64,000 bases of DNA from Aotearoamyces nothofagi (lineage: Eukaryota > Ascomycota > Leotiomycetes > Leotiales > Tympanidaceae). The translations under genes were made by a program, and so were the position numbers. The stretch lies in contig JADDTR010000022.1 in assembly GCA_015345905.1 (NCBI GenBank), positions 124,001 to 188,000 of the forward strand, given 5' to 3'. Below are positions 31,943 to 44,230 of the stretch, in pieces (within the stretch, counting starts at the first letter, position 1; every line of letters starts with the position of its first letter). Below the pieces are notes generated by a model that made no database searches, was not told the DNA's origin, and worked only from the letters and a program-made list of their open reading frames with translations.

Positions 31943-32606
31943 GATGGTGTGCTTTGGCTGCAGCGTTGCAGGTGTGCATTTTGGAGGAAGTATGCCTGCT
32001 GCTCTATTTACACTGCAAAGTAATCTAGTATTGAGCTATCATTTACATAGAAATGGTGTTTACAACCCTAACCCTACGAAGTTCATGTCCATGGACCTGG
32101 GCACTCTCTTCTATCTCTTTACAAGCAATCTAGGTTGGACCGGCCAAGAAACTTTTATATCATATCTCATGGGACTGGTCGGGGATGGGGGAGTCCATCA
32201 TAACGAGCCGGTAGACAGAAGTCTGTGGACAGTACACCACCAAAATTCAGCGTCAAGTGCCCACGAACTTGTGCCTACCGGCTCCGGCCTTTGTGATTGA
32301 AGGTCACGGATGCGGGGATGGTCCTGAGCAGCGGTGAGTGGAGGTGGTGGGGACTTCGGACATCATTACCCCATTCTGATGGAACCCAGTCATCCCGCCG
32401 GCAATTCCTATATTCCTATCCTTGATAAACTGCATTGTATCTTGCAAGAGAGTTGACCAGAAGTCTTAGAACACCAACGCCGTGACCGGTCGAAGAGTCG
32501 TGTATCGTGCTCTTCATACTTAAATCACACAGCTTACTTTGAGTGCTGTTACAAAATCTCGAGTGCCCGATTACCATACTCTTCCTCGCTCCTAATATCC
32601 CAAACC
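31943..32606. other. Intergenic, promoter of the second SDR
   Basis: No gene or repeat recognised; short frames here lack coding character. Confidence 0.5.
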
Positions 32607-33667
32607 ATGGCATTGAACGGCCGCGCACGAGCAGCCCAGCAGCTCCTCCGAGGCCGAGTAGGAATCGTCACCGGCGCAGGATCACCATATGGAATTGGCC
32701 GGTCGCTGGTGACAGCACTTGCCGCAGCCGGCGCCAAGGCCATCTACGCCTGCGATCTGAACATGGGCAACATCCCTTCGCTACAGCAAGAGATCAAGGA
32801 TGCCGGACACGCAAGTCAAGTCGAAGGACGATTCCTCGATGTATCCTCGGAAAAGGAGACGGTGGATGTTCTGAAAGAAATCACCAAGGCGCACGGCCGG
32901 TTTGATTTCTTCTTTGCGAATGCTGGCTATGCAAATTACAGGTATGCCGCTCCTGCTGTAGCTTGGCTTCCTTTGATAGCAGAAAGAAAGATTTGAACTG
33001 GTTTTCTAGAAACTTGGACCAATTAGAGGTATCCCAGTTCCAGCGCCAAGTAGCCGTGATGCAGACATCGGCCTTCCTCGCCATCAAGTACGGCAGCAAA
33101 GCCATGATGGTCACGTCCAGCGAGAAGCCCAAGCCAGGCGGAGTCCTCGTCATGACGTCCTCTTGTGCCGCATTTCTAGGATCCTACTCCGACATTGGCT
33201 ACAGTAAGCCCCCGAAAAGCCATCCAAAAGACCCCCCTAACGTGAGTCTTCCAGCCGCAGTAAAGAGCGCAATAAACGGCCTCGTCTCGGGCGGTTCTGT
33301 GATGCTCTCGAGCAGCAATGTTCGCGTCAACGGTATCGCCCCAGGCTTCACACAGAGCAGCATCTTCACCGTGAGCGAATATTCCGAGAAAGGAGGCTCG
33401 TATAGGGTCGATTCGGATGAAAAGAAGGTCAAGGAGGACCATCGGTGGTTCTTTGAGCGTGCGGGGCTCTTGGATAATAGTCAGTACTATCATAATCGTA
33501 TTGCGGCACCGAGTGAAATTGCAAACCTGGGTGTTTTCTTAGCTTCGGATCTGTCGTCTGCTATTAATGGACACGTTATACTGGCTGATAGTGGCAAAAC
33601 TGCGGCTGCGACTGGGGATGCAGTTACTGGACCAATCCCTCCAGTGGAGCCGCTGGACCTCTCATAA
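32607..33667 (+). CDS. Short-chain dehydrogenase/reductase
   Basis: Three exons (32607-32941, 33010-33203, 33255-33667) encode 313 residues. Cofactor motif TGAGSPYGIG near residue 24, an acidic residue after strand 2 (ACDLN) suggesting NAD preference, FANAGYA (NAG motif), SSCAAFLGS with the catalytic Ser, and YTAVK (YxxxK) created across the second intron. Exon 3 continues VRVNGIAPGF and ends with the usual ASDLSSAINGHVI segment. The second intron is 51 nt, a multiple of three without an in-frame stop. An unspliced message would therefore still be open but would lose the YxxxK spacing. Likely a soluble oxidoreductase of unknown substrate. It is unrelated in position and subtype to the broken SDR at 1096-2279. 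Confidence 0.88.
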
Positions 33668-33899
33668 TTTAATACAGCCATGCTAATTTACTAATAGGAA
33701 ATCGAGTCTTTCGAACTGTCCGGTGCGTTTTGTCTAACCTTTCCTTTTTTCTATTTTTACCGCTCCTATCTAGCTATATATTCTAGCTATATATCTGTAT
33801 TTAAAATATTGAAATGAAGCTTTATGCTAGAAGGAACTTGTAGCTGTCAGCCACGCCATCATGTCTACAACACTATTCCGCAGTCATTCCGACAGGAGC

Positions 33900-36596
33900 T
33901 TATAGACCATTCCACCAAACAGTTTCTTTGACCTCAAAACCAGTCTTCAATAGCTTATCATCGGCAGAACTAGACCCGACCAACACATCAAAAGTATCCT
34001 CCTCCATACACCAAGCATGCCTAATCTCGTCCCAAAAACTAGCCGCATACTTCCTGCTTATATCAATCCCAACGCGCTTCGCTTCGCCCTTCTCAAGAGC
34101 AACTTTCGCAAACCCTTTAAGCTCTTTCGGGGGTCTATTGATAGAAGGGTTTTGCTGCGATACATATACCTGGACGACATGTGAACCAGCACGCGATCCC
34201 TTGTTTGAGACTGTCACAGAGACATTAATAGTATCTTGATCACCGCTGTTCGGAACAGAGAGCTCGAGATCATCGATAGAAAACTCGGTATAGGAGAGGC
34301 CGTGACCGAACGGGAACAGGACATCTCGCTTTGTCTTTTCGTAGAATCGATAGCCGATGTAGATGTCCTCGCCGTAGATTGTGCGTCCGCCTTCTGAGCG
34401 GTAGTTGAGGAAAGCAGGGTTATCTTCGACGCGGATGGGGAAGGTCAAGGGGAGTTTTCCCCCGGGGTTTACGTCGCCGTAGAGGATGTCTGCGATTGCA
34501 TTTCCGGTCTCGTTCCCTCCGTACCACGCTTGCAAGATTGCGGGAGCTGATGATGCCCATGGCATGGCAACTGGGGTGCCGGATTGGATGACGATTGCGG
34601 TGTTGGGGTTGACTGCTAGGATTGCACTGATGAGGCGGTCTGTGTTTCCTGGAAGGTCCATGTTCTTGCGGTCATAGCCCTCCGATTCCCAGTCAGACTA
34701 GTTGGATGGATCAGTACGTATGTAGTTTCAACAAAGCTGTATACAAAACTGCTCTCTCTAACAAAGTTACTCACATTTAGTCCGGCGCAAATGATGACTT
34801 GGTCAACCTCTCTAGCAATAGCTACTGCCTTCTCAAGCTCTTCTTCAGCGTCTAGCTGCGGTGCGCATCCAATGCGTATACCGGCACCTTGAGTAGTTAT
34901 AGAGCTACCCCCTTGTAGTGAGCTAGATGTCGAAGAGCAATATTCTATTTTAATTGTGTATGATTTTCCCTTTTCAAGCTCCAAGCTGCCGTGTTCTTCG
35001 ATAGTTCCATAGCCAAAAAAGCTGTCACCTTGGGTTTGTTTAGTAGCATTATCAACGACAAGGTTGCCGTCTACGAAGAGTTGTGCTGTTCCCAGTACAC
35101 TAAGACTAAATTTATACCATGCTGTCGAATCCGGGGTCATTTCCCCCACAAATTCAGCGTACCATGGCCCTTTGAACATGTCCGGAAGTGGCGGGGCATA
35201 GTCAAATAGAAATATGTCGGTATTGGTGACGTTGATTTCTTCGATCTTTATTCGGTCTTTGGCTGATGGTGGCGCTGTATAGACGTTCATTTGGATTTCT
35301 GGAATCAAGTTGCTGATAAGTGGTAGCTTGTTATACCCTGTGCAGCCCTCGGCATACTTTACAGCTCCCGTTGCTTGAGAGGAAATTCCATCAAATGGCG
35401 TAATAGTGTAGGATGGTGAGAGACTAGCACTCCCACCTCCTGAATACGCTGCAATCTTGGCATTGGGGCCGATGATAACAATCTAGTGATGGAGTGTAAG
35501 TATATTAAAATAACTCTACTTGGTTCGACAATGAAACACAGGGGATACGCACAGATTTATCCTTTTTAAATGGAAGAATATTATTCTCGTTTTTGAGAAG
35601 AACAAGAGACGACGATGCTACTTCTCTAAGGTACGGCGCTATGTCTTCAGCGGCAGTTGTCTTCTCTGGCGCGTTTTCGGGAATTCCAAGAGGTAGAATT
35701 CTGTTAATGCATTGCAGGATCCTTCTAACACAGGCGTCGAGGTCATTTGGAGTGAGCTTCTCGCATACAAGTGCGTGAGAGATTTGACTTCCTCGGATAT
35801 ATGATGGTCCTGGCATCTCAAGATCGAGGCCGGCCTTGATTGCCTCTGTTGTCGAATACGTTCCAAACCTATAAAGTCAGAAAATACAATGTGCAAAGAT
35901 AGTTGTGACTTACCAGTCGCTCATCACCATCCCGTCAAAGCCCCATTCCCCTCGAAGGATATCTTTCAACAGGTGCATATCTTCGCTGGCATGAGTGCCA
36001 TTGAGTCTGTTGTAACTTGTCATATATATCCAGGGTTTTGCTTTGAGCTGGGCAATCTGGAAAGGCAAGGTATATATCTCTCTCAAAGCCCGCTCACTCA
36101 CACGTGAGTCTTGGCTCATACGCTTGTGCTCCTGATCATTACAGACAAAATGCTTGATAGTTGCAGCAACACCTTTAGATTGAATACCAGCTACTGTCGC
36201 CGCAGCCATGTCTCCTGCCAAGACCGGGTCTTCGCTGAAAGATTCAAAGCCTCGTCCGCCTAACGGACCTCTCTGCATATTGACCGTTGGGCCCAGAAGA
36301 ATTGATGCCCCTTTGGCAATGGCCTCATCACCCTGGAGCTCCCCACCGCGTCTGATTAGCTCCGTGTCCCATGTTGCTGCCAGTGCTGTGCCACACGGAA
36401 GACATGCTGCCTTTGTGCCGTTGAACATCTTTGTACCGCGTACTCCATTTGGCCCATCTGATGTACGAATAGCTGGTATTCCTAAACGCGCAATCGCTGC
36501 CGTGTGCCAATTATCAGCACCGGAGAGCAGGTTTACCTTCTCATCTATCGTCAATTGTTTGAGGATATCCTCAACATCGAGCTGTTTGGGAGCCAT
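33900..36596 (-). CDS. Glycoside hydrolase family 3 beta-glucosidase with PA14 insert (intracellular)
   Basis: Four exons (36596-35914, 35868-35553, 35482-34775, 34697-33900) encode 834 residues. GH3 beta-glucosidases release glucose from cellobiose and other beta-glucosides. The N-terminal TIM-like domain has [33 protein letters not shown] split over exon 1, KHFVCNDQE, and the nucleophile Asp of MVMSDW (about residue 227), interrupted by intron 1. A PA14 domain ([26 protein letters not shown]) sits inside the C-terminal alpha/beta domain. A fibronectin-III-like domain closes the protein ([18 protein letters not shown]). There is no signal peptide, so it should act inside the cell on imported sugar. 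It is divergent from the sugar transporter at 37256 with a 659-bp shared promoter, consistent with a co-regulated uptake-and-cleavage pair. Confidence 0.93.
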
Positions 36597-37255
36597 AACC
36601 TTGTGCCTGTGTCATAAAGCACACAATAAGGTGTGTTGGGTCTAGAGAGGAAAGCAATGGGCGAGATGAGGATTGGAACAGTGTTGACATGCGCGGACTT
36701 GGGCTAGACTTGCAATCAAAGTATCGTCGAGGCTGAAGTTATAAAGGAAGACGATGATAAGGCGACGCCGATATTAGTAACGGTCGCAAGAGGTTCCACA
36801 ATCTCTTCAGAGGTGGCAGGGATCGGGCATTATGCTGTACTGCACTATGCCCACATTTCTCTCTAATCAACGTGTTCGCTCTCCCGCGGGCAACTTGAAG
36901 ATCGCCTTTTCGCTATCTTGTCTTGCCCGCGGGCAACTCTAACGAGCGCATCCGTTCCCTATCTTCTCACACCCATGCTACTACACAAACCCCACTCTGC
37001 AGCGAAAGGGGATCTGATAGGTTAATCAACTATTTAACTCTCCGATTATCTTCTCAATTATCAGATGGACCAAGACCCCTTGCTTATCGCATGCCCATGG
37101 AATGAGCATATATATCTACAATCTATCTATAACATTCAATGTGACGATCAGAACCATCTCGTAAGTCATTGTCTTCTCCTCAAACCTTCTTTGTGTGCTT
37201 TAGATAATTCTTTCGATACGAAGTCACCGCGCCATATTTGTCGTGTCTTTCCTCG
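36597..37255. promoter_or_regulatory. Bidirectional promoter between GH3 beta-glucosidase and MFS transporter
   Basis: Contains two identical boxes CCCGCGGGCAAC at 36883-36894 and 36926-36937, each with an 8-bp palindrome (the second is a 10-bp perfect palindrome GCCCGCGGGC). The start-to-start distance is 43 bp, about four helical turns. This looks like a paired operator for a zinc-cluster type regulator. A possible 43-nt 5' UTR intron of the transporter lies at 37161-37203. Confidence 0.5.
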
Positions 37256-39028
37256 ATGGCTACTCTGGAGTACAAGCATGTGGGGAGATGGGTCCCAAAG
37301 AACCCAAACGCAATAGCAGTACTCCTATTGTTTGTTGGCGTCGTCAACTCCGCTGTAAGAAATATGATCAAGTCCCCATCTCCTGCATGCCTCTAACAGA
37401 CAACAATCAGACTCTGGGATATGACTCTGCAATGATGAATGGACTGAGCATTCTTCCGCAATATAAAGATTACTTCCATCTCAATACAGCAACTACGGGC
37501 TTAAACAACGGCGCCCTTTGGATGGGTTCCGTCCTTGGAGCATGCTTAATCCAGCCAGTTAGTGATCGTCTTGGTCGCAAAAATGGAATCCTCGTTGCCA
37601 GTGTAATCTGTATCATTGGCACGATCATCCAGGCCGCGGCGCACAACATCGCAACCTTCGTTATTGGCAGAATCATCGTCGGCATTGGATCCGAGCTTGC
37701 CAGCGGACCTGCGCCGACGCTGATAGGAGAGACTATCCCTGCTCATCAACGAGGCCCTCTTCTTGGTCTGTACTTCACCTGCTTCTATATTGGTTCAATC
37801 GCCAGTGCTGGCATAAATTACCGTGTCGTGAATGTCTCGACTACCTGGGCTTGGAGAATTCCTTCCATCTTCCAAGCGGTACCAAGTCTCCTGTCTATGG
37901 CTCTTCTACCTTTCGTGCCCGAATCTCCTCGTTGGCTTCTGGCAAATGGCAAGCCGGATGAAGCCCGTGAGGTCTTTGCTATCATGCATGGCAGTAACGA
38001 CATTACCAGCTATGCTACCACGGCCGTGTTCGATGAAGTTAGTCGTGTTTTAAAAAAGGAGGAGGAGCTGCATCCAGCAAACCCTTGGAAGGAGCTTATA
38101 TCGACCAAGGCAAATCGCCACCGACTGTTGATTATAGTTAGCTTTGGAGTTATGGTTGAGATGTTTGGAAACTTTGTCATCTCGTGAGTAGCCTACCTCC
38201 ATTTGTTTGCCTTGAGCAGTTTGGCTAACAATAGTTGCCATAATAGATACTACCTCACCGATATGTTGACACAGGCCGGAATCACGAATACAACAAAACA
38301 GCTACAAGTCAACATAATTTTGAGCTGTTGGTCATTTGTTATTGCCGTTGTCGGAAGTCTTCTCATGGACGTTTGTGGACGCCGGCCTTTGACTTTGTTC
38401 TCTATCTCAGGAATGATTATCATGCTTTTTCTCTTTGGAGGACTCAGCAAAAGTAAGACTCTCCTTTGCGCTTAACATCTCGAAATATAGAGCTAATCAA
38501 AGCCGTGTTAAAGCGTTCGGTACCAGCGGGAATCAAAGCGCGGTGTATGGTACACTTGCAGTTATGTTTCTCTTCCAAGGCTTCTATGCCATAGCCATCA
38601 CGCCAATGACAAGTCTTTACCCGCCAGAATTCTTGCCCTATAAAATCCGCAACACGGGGATTTCACTTTTCCGCATCATTGATAGCTCTTTTGGGTAAGT
38701 GGAGAACTCCTTTCTTTGGAGTCCTCAATACTATCTCACAAAAGACAAATATCTTACTGATTCTATTTGTCTCGATAGCCTCATGGCCTCCTTTGCAATG
38801 TCCTATGCTATGGCGAACCTTGGCTGGAAGTTCTACATGATCAACGCCTCGTGGAATATCATATTCCTTGCAGTCGTGTACTTCTCCTGGGTGGAAACTA
38901 GACGTATTCCACTTGAAGAAATTGCGTTAAAGTTCGGAGACCTTGATAATGAGGATATTTTAGGCACGAGCCCAGAAAATGTTACAGAGCCGCTTGGAGT
39001 GGAGGAGATCAGCATTGAGAAGAAGTAG
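37256..39028 (+). CDS. MFS sugar transporter
   Basis: Five exons (37256-37354, 37411-38183, 38247-38452, 38514-38694, 38779-39028) encode 502 residues of the sugar-porter family (12 membrane helices). Signatures: LGYDSAMMNGL in helix 1, SDRLGRKNG after helix 2, GRIIVGIGSELASGPAP in helix 4, GETIPAHQRG, PESPRWLLANGKPDEA, VCGRRPL after helix 8, and the C-terminal LYPPEFLPYKIRNTG. The C-terminus is cytosolic and acidic. The start MATLEYKHVG was preferred because the first exon then joins exon 2 through a standard 56-nt intron and gives the family's N-terminus; an ATG at 37065 is probably in the leader. Acceptors of introns 3 and 4 were fixed by family alignment. Divergent pairing with an intracellular beta-glucosidase suggests a disaccharide such as cellobiose or lactose as substrate. 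Confidence 0.9.
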
Positions 39029-39258
39029 AAATCCGGCTATTGTGTGATTGGCATCACTGTAACGAGGCAAGGAAACAAATCGGGAGATGAAGAAATACAT
39101 ACAGTGCCGTTCAAAGGAGTCCCTCGCAGCTAAGTTTCGCCAATGGTACGAATATATAATCCGTCTTTGCCGTAGAAGTTGAACACGTCCATAACTGCCT
39201 GGGTCTAAACAGAAAATCATATTAGAGGGTCTTGTAGAAGAAAAGTAGATTTCATGCT

Positions 39259-40333
39259 TCAACGAGTTGGAATAAAGCTATCTGAGTCATCCTCTTGCTC
39301 ACTGGTCGTCTCGGGAAATGCAGCTATTCCAGCAATAATACCCGCGATCATGAGAAGAAGCGATATAATGGACCAAATAACACCCCAACATTGGGAAGAA
39401 CCTCCATACTTCTCAGCAAATACACTAGCATCCGATGTATTTACTTTACGCAGGATGAGATCGTCGCACTATTCCAGAAATTAGTAGGGTGATATAAGAC
39501 AAACGTAGAGGCGATCTTACAATATCCCAGACACTGTAAAGAGCTGACATAACGCCTATGAAAAGCTATATGATAGCACTTATATTAGCTTCTCTATTCT
39601 GACATTAGCAGTAGGTTAAACACTTACCACCACATATTTCAGCGGCTCAGCATGGTCAATAAACCAGAAAGCTACCAGAATTCCAACAGCAAAAGTGATA
39701 GTAAGAATCGTGAGCCAGTCCTTCCTTGCCCACCAAAGCGTAAGCAAAAAGCAGACACCCAAAATAATACTAGCAACTTTGCTAGCAACAATATCAAAAC
39801 CACAAAAGATCAACAGAGCCCCAATAAGGGAGGACCCGAGATATCCTGCGGGGAGAGTAATCGCGCTGATTCCTCCTTGCATGTGCGTCACGCCGCCCTC
39901 GCGAGGATCAAGGGAGATGGATTTAACACGTCCTCCCGTACAGCACGCGGTGATTGCATGACCAAATTCATGGAAAGCAATAACGAGCATCTTTCGCACC
40001 AATTCAGCAAACGTCCCCAGCAAAAAGAATTCTCTTCAACAAATGAAGCTTATAAGCACTTACCTTAAAAGGCCATAATGACCAACGAACATATGGCAAA
40101 TTCCAGAGGAGCGCGATAATTACCACATAGGCAGCAATGACGCCCAATGTCACTCCCTGCGTACTATTCACGCTCAAACCGCGCCGCAAAAGCAGTTTAT
40201 GAGTTGATGCTTTCACAATGTCGGGGCCGGCTGCTACGACTGCTCGCTTTGCGCTCCAGATCAAGCGTTTAGTGAGCGCTTGCGATTTAACATCCGCAAG
40301 GAGCAAATGCGCGGTCGTGTATAAAGGAGCCAT
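39259..40333 (-). CDS. Peptidase M50B-like membrane protein
   Basis: Four exons (40333-40064, 39990-39628, 39565-39521, 39468-39259) encode 295 residues. The zinc-binding HEFGHA motif (HExxH) follows directly after intron 1 in the segment MLVIAFHEFGHAIT. It is followed by SLDPREGGVTHMQGG and several hydrophobic helices (LGSSLIGALLIFCG, ASIILGVCFLLTLWW, ILTITFAVGILVAFW). This is the fungal M50B-like family related to plant and bacterial intramembrane or membrane-bound metalloproteases; its substrate in fungi is not known. The N-terminal ~75 residues precede the first helix (GVIAAYVVIIALLW). The C-terminal exons code another helix (SIISLLLMIAGIIAGIAAF) and an acidic tail. It is tail-to-tail with the MFS transporter 230 bp away. 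Confidence 0.85.
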
Positions 40334-41420
40334 GACTCTCCTGTGCAGTGGAAATGTGCAAAGGAGGTTGCGGCCGGCAGCCTCAATGTTATATTAATTT
40401 GCTGACAAGTGTGGTGGTGAGTACGTGTACGTTTCACATTCCGGCTGCTGCGCCTCACCCCCTAGATTGATAGCGGTGGCTGGAAATGCCCTATTTTTAA
40501 CACTTCAGCCTCTGGGGTCTCCGGGACCCCTGATCACAACACCTCGGGGCATTGGTGACAAAAAGATCTTTGAGGTGGTTTTTTGCGATAGGTCTTCAAG
40601 AGCACAGGGAGATATTAGAGAGATACAACGAAGTCAAGTGGATAGGTGTGGAAAGAGGTGAAGGTCACGTGCTGAACCCGTGGCGCGTAAGTACCCCTCC
40701 AAGGCCTCGTGAGAACAATCAATTTGCCAGAGCTAAATTTTGATAATTCTCTTTAAGTCCAATCCAGCAATTAGATTCATCTGATATAGAACAATTAACC
40801 TTAAAATTTATTATTATTCAGCTTCGACTTAATGCTTAATTCTAACTTTTAAGCTTTAAGTTTTAATAGCTTGGCTATTCTCTATCTACTAGGATACTAC
40901 AACAAGCATATATATACTGACGCAGCGACGCTAAAGTATTTTTTAGTATTACTGTAATAGGCTGGAAATTCGGTTTGCATTAGTTTATATTGTTAGATAT
41001 GCGCTCTTGAGCTGGCTTCATAGTGCATTGTATATACACGCCTAGTTTGCTGAGTCTCCCTAGAGACATGAAAATAAGATTAGGAAAGTGAGATACCGCC
41101 ACACGATTTCGGAGATTAGTGATGCATGAAAGCAGTATCTCTTGATACAAGATGAGTAGACGGCTGAAACACTCCTTTATGTCCTCTAGTTGTTAGTGAG
41201 TGGGTGGTCCTTGTGCACCTGGGATAATTCGCATAAATCCGGCACTTGCATCATAGACCCCAGCTTGTCCTGTTTGTGCCTGAAATACCAGTTGTGAATG
41301 CCCCACCACAAGCTCCCCATGCACCCTTGGCTGTTACCGCCACAATAGCATCGTCTACGTGTCTCCCCATAACAGCTCAACCAACTAAGAGGCATTCGAC
41401 TGTTTCATCAATACCGCAAT
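40334..41420. other. Intergenic with AT-rich core
   Basis: About 40740-40960 is strongly AT-rich without recognisable element ends. The rest is promoter sequence of the divergent M50-like and GLTP genes. Short frames around 40425-40743 and 41186-41506 have no family content. Confidence 0.5.
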
Positions 41421-42379
41421 ATGGCCGCAGTACAAATCCCTCCCGGCGGAACCTTCCTAGACACACTCAGAAAGAGCTTCAAAGATGTCCCTGTAGATCA
41501 GGATAAGGACAATGCAATTAGCACGGCTGAGTTCCTGGAGGCTGCTGAGAGTCTGACCACACTTTTTGGTATGTATAGTCCTGATTCCTAACCTATGGGC
41601 CTATTCTCCGGGAAGCCTGGGCTAGAAATAAAAAACGACCGCGTCGTGAAAGACGACCGAATAATAAAAAGGGAAGGGGCCATGGGCTAATTACTCACGA
41701 CAACAGACGTCTTGGGCTCAGTAGCTTTCACTCCAGTCAAGAGTGATATGCTCGGAAATGTCAAGGTACGCTCTTCCCCAGGGAAGGCAGAGCATTGCTA
41801 AAGAAGACAAGCTCAATTGAAGCTGACGCCTGCCCTGGATAGAAACTTAGAGACAGAATGCTCGCCGCACCACTCGACTCACTGACAATTCAAGATTTGG
41901 TTACAAACGAGCTCAAGACAAAGAAGCACACTGCTACAGAAGGCCTGGTCTGGCTTGTTCGGTACGTTCTATATTGCTCCTTGGGCTCTCACCTCCCCTT
42001 GCCGAGTTACCCCTCTCGCTATTGCGACATCTGCAACATCAGTTAAATAGAGATTCGGAAACTAACAGCGACTCTCTGTTTTAGTGGCCTCGACTTTACT
42101 TGTATCGCCCTGTCAGCCAACGTTGCAGCTCCTACCGAGGAACTCTCGACCTCCTTCCGAAATTCCTATGGCAAAACCCTTAAACCATTCCACAGCTTCA
42201 TGGTGAAGCCAGTTTTCAGCGCTGCCATGAGTGCATGCCCATACAGGAAGGACTTCTATGCCAAGCTTGGCAGTGATCAGGAAAAGGTGGCTAGTGAGCT
42301 GAGAATCTGGCTGAAGGCACTGGAGACACAAGTCGCAGTGTTGAAGGGATTCTTGGACAGGAAGGAGAACAAGTGGTAG
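41421..42379 (+). CDS. Glycolipid transfer protein (HET-C2 type)
   Basis: Four exons (41421-41568, 41707-41765, 41843-41961, 42085-42379) encode 206 residues, the normal GLTP length. GLTP-fold proteins carry glycosphingolipids between membranes in the cytosol. The protein starts with GGTFLDTLRKSFKDVPV, contains the FDVLGSVAFTPVKSDM... block with the Asp and Lys that contact the sugar headgroup (DVLGS; VKSDMLGNVKKL), ATEGLVWLVRGLDFT with the stacking Trp, and LKPFHSFMVKPVFSAAM. It ends in KGFLDRKENKW. It is closest to the Podospora HET-C2 group, where allelic variants at het-c trigger heterokaryon incompatibility with NLR-like partners. No STAND/NLR gene is in this window, so an incompatibility role here is inference only. 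Intron 1 is unusually long (138 nt). Confidence 0.9.
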
Positions 42380-42571
42380 AAGTTGCACAGAATGCATTTG
42401 CGATATTTGGCTATACCATGGTTGGTAGGCTAGAGATACGGAGGGCCTGTAGATAGTTATAAAGCTAAAAACATTAGAAGCCTCGACTTGTAACCGTCCT
42501 AGGCCTGCTCTCTACTTGGTTTTATGAGCATATTTATTATTCATAATTCATTTGTACCTCTTCCGAATATC

Positions 42572-44230
42572 CTATTGTTGCTCAAGTTTCCTTTTAACCA
42601 TCCCGCAGAAGCTCTCGAATACGACGCTATCATTTCCCTTGACCCAGCGTATGGTGACTTCTAACCTAGGCTGTGGTTCAGCCATCTTCTTGATAAGAAC
42701 CTCGAACCCAAAAGCCGTCTTATCTTCACCATCTTCTTCCGCAACTCCATTAATGTCCCTTTTCGCGCTCCGCCGACGCGCAGCACGTGACCATACGTTA
42801 TTAGGGGCGAATACAATACCAGTTGACAGCTTAGGATTCCACTGCCACTGGAGCGGTAATTCCTTGAGAGTATCATTTAGATCTGTGATACTGCTGTGAT
42901 GAAGACTCTCGGGATCACCAGGAAGCTGTGCCTGTTAGCAAAATTATCCGAATGGGATGGCAGATACCGACTCGACATACCGTGATCATATATTCACTAG
43001 GAAAGGGCAACAACTCCTTCCTCAAGCTCCCAACACCCCTCGCCACACTCATCTTCGGTCTTAAATCATCCAAGCTCCAGCCAATAGCCCATCTCCTAGT
43101 TTTACTCCCTTGAATAAACTCGGTAACTGCATAGTTAGTCACTCCTGATTTCCTAAGTTTCTCCACCAGTAGCGAAACGCTGGAGAATTTGCCAAGCATA
43201 GATGTATACCATTGTACCCTGTGTTTAAGAACTAGGCTCTCATCGATCATGCGCGTTACGAAGGCTACTTCGCCGCCTGGGGTCACCATCTCGATGGCGG
43301 AGCCGGTGCAGGCGGACATTGGCGGACGCAGCTTCAGTAGTGCGGAAGAGATCATTTCAGAAGCTGATTCGTAGAATGGTGGGTTGCACATTGTGAAATC
43401 AATTCTGGGAATCTGGTTCAGTATGGCTGGGGAAGAAGGGGATGGTATCTGGTAGATATACCTTTCCAAACCTAAATCCTGTAATGGGAGGATGGATCCT
43501 TTAGGGATGGATTTCATGAGGTTGATTCGACCATCCAGGCTGTTGAGATTGATATTTTCTCGGGCAAATTTAAGACTGAGATCGTCGATATCTATTATAC
43601 GATGAGTATGGAGTTTGAGATAGGGATAAAGGGTAGGAACCTGTGGCGGCAAATTTCCAGCTCGGATACTGTGCACATCCCAATAGTGGATAAATGCAAC
43701 TTGCTCCTGTACCGATATCTAAACCAACAACTTCTCGATTGGGATCATGCTGAGTAGAGAAAGAGGAACTACTTGTTGTATCCAGGAGATCTTGTATCCA
43801 CAAGAGGTAGTTGAGTCTATTCGGCACCTAGGTCGTGTGAGTGATGACAGAAAGAAGTTTTCACATCATTGCGATAAGGAGACAACTTACTGGAGGACAG
43901 AGCCTATCAGGAGGTAGAGTAATATTCAACCCAAAATCCCTCTTTAGTAGAGATTTAGTGAGCTGTTGGACAGACTCCGGATCACTGAAATCGACTTGGC
44001 CGTTGGGCTTCAGGCTAGCATTGCCATCAGCACTTGATCTATGAAATGTATTTGGGCATCATAAAAGCATCATCAAAACCAAAGAAACAGTCATAAAAGC
44101 CGATAGATAAGGCTAAGCTGTAGTACTGCAACAAAAGCACCTAGACTTACACATTAGCAAAATCGGCATCTTGGCTAGCGAGTTTGGCAAAGTCGACATC
44201 CTCCTTGTAGATATTTTTGGATGATTCCAT
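42572..44230 (-). CDS. METTL16-type RNA N6-adenine methyltransferase (DUF890)
   Basis: Five exons (44230-44151, 44038-43891, 43827-43641, 43591-42981, 42931-42572) encode 461 residues. The METTL16/METT10 family methylates adenosine in U6 snRNA and some mRNA hairpins in the nucleus. Seen: FSDPESVQQLTKSLLKRDFG and PDRLCPPVPNRLNYLLWI at the start, the SAM-binding GLDIGTGASCIYPLLG, the acidic DIDD after the next strand, the catalytic NPPF at about residue 208, PGGEVAFVTRMIDES, and RRWAIGWS. The last exon, beyond the catalytic fold, carries an RRRSAKR basic stretch and a strand-rich end that may bind RNA. Intron positions restore the motif order and the total frame. Two frames appear separately on the unspliced strand, but both belong to this one gene. 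Confidence 0.9.
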
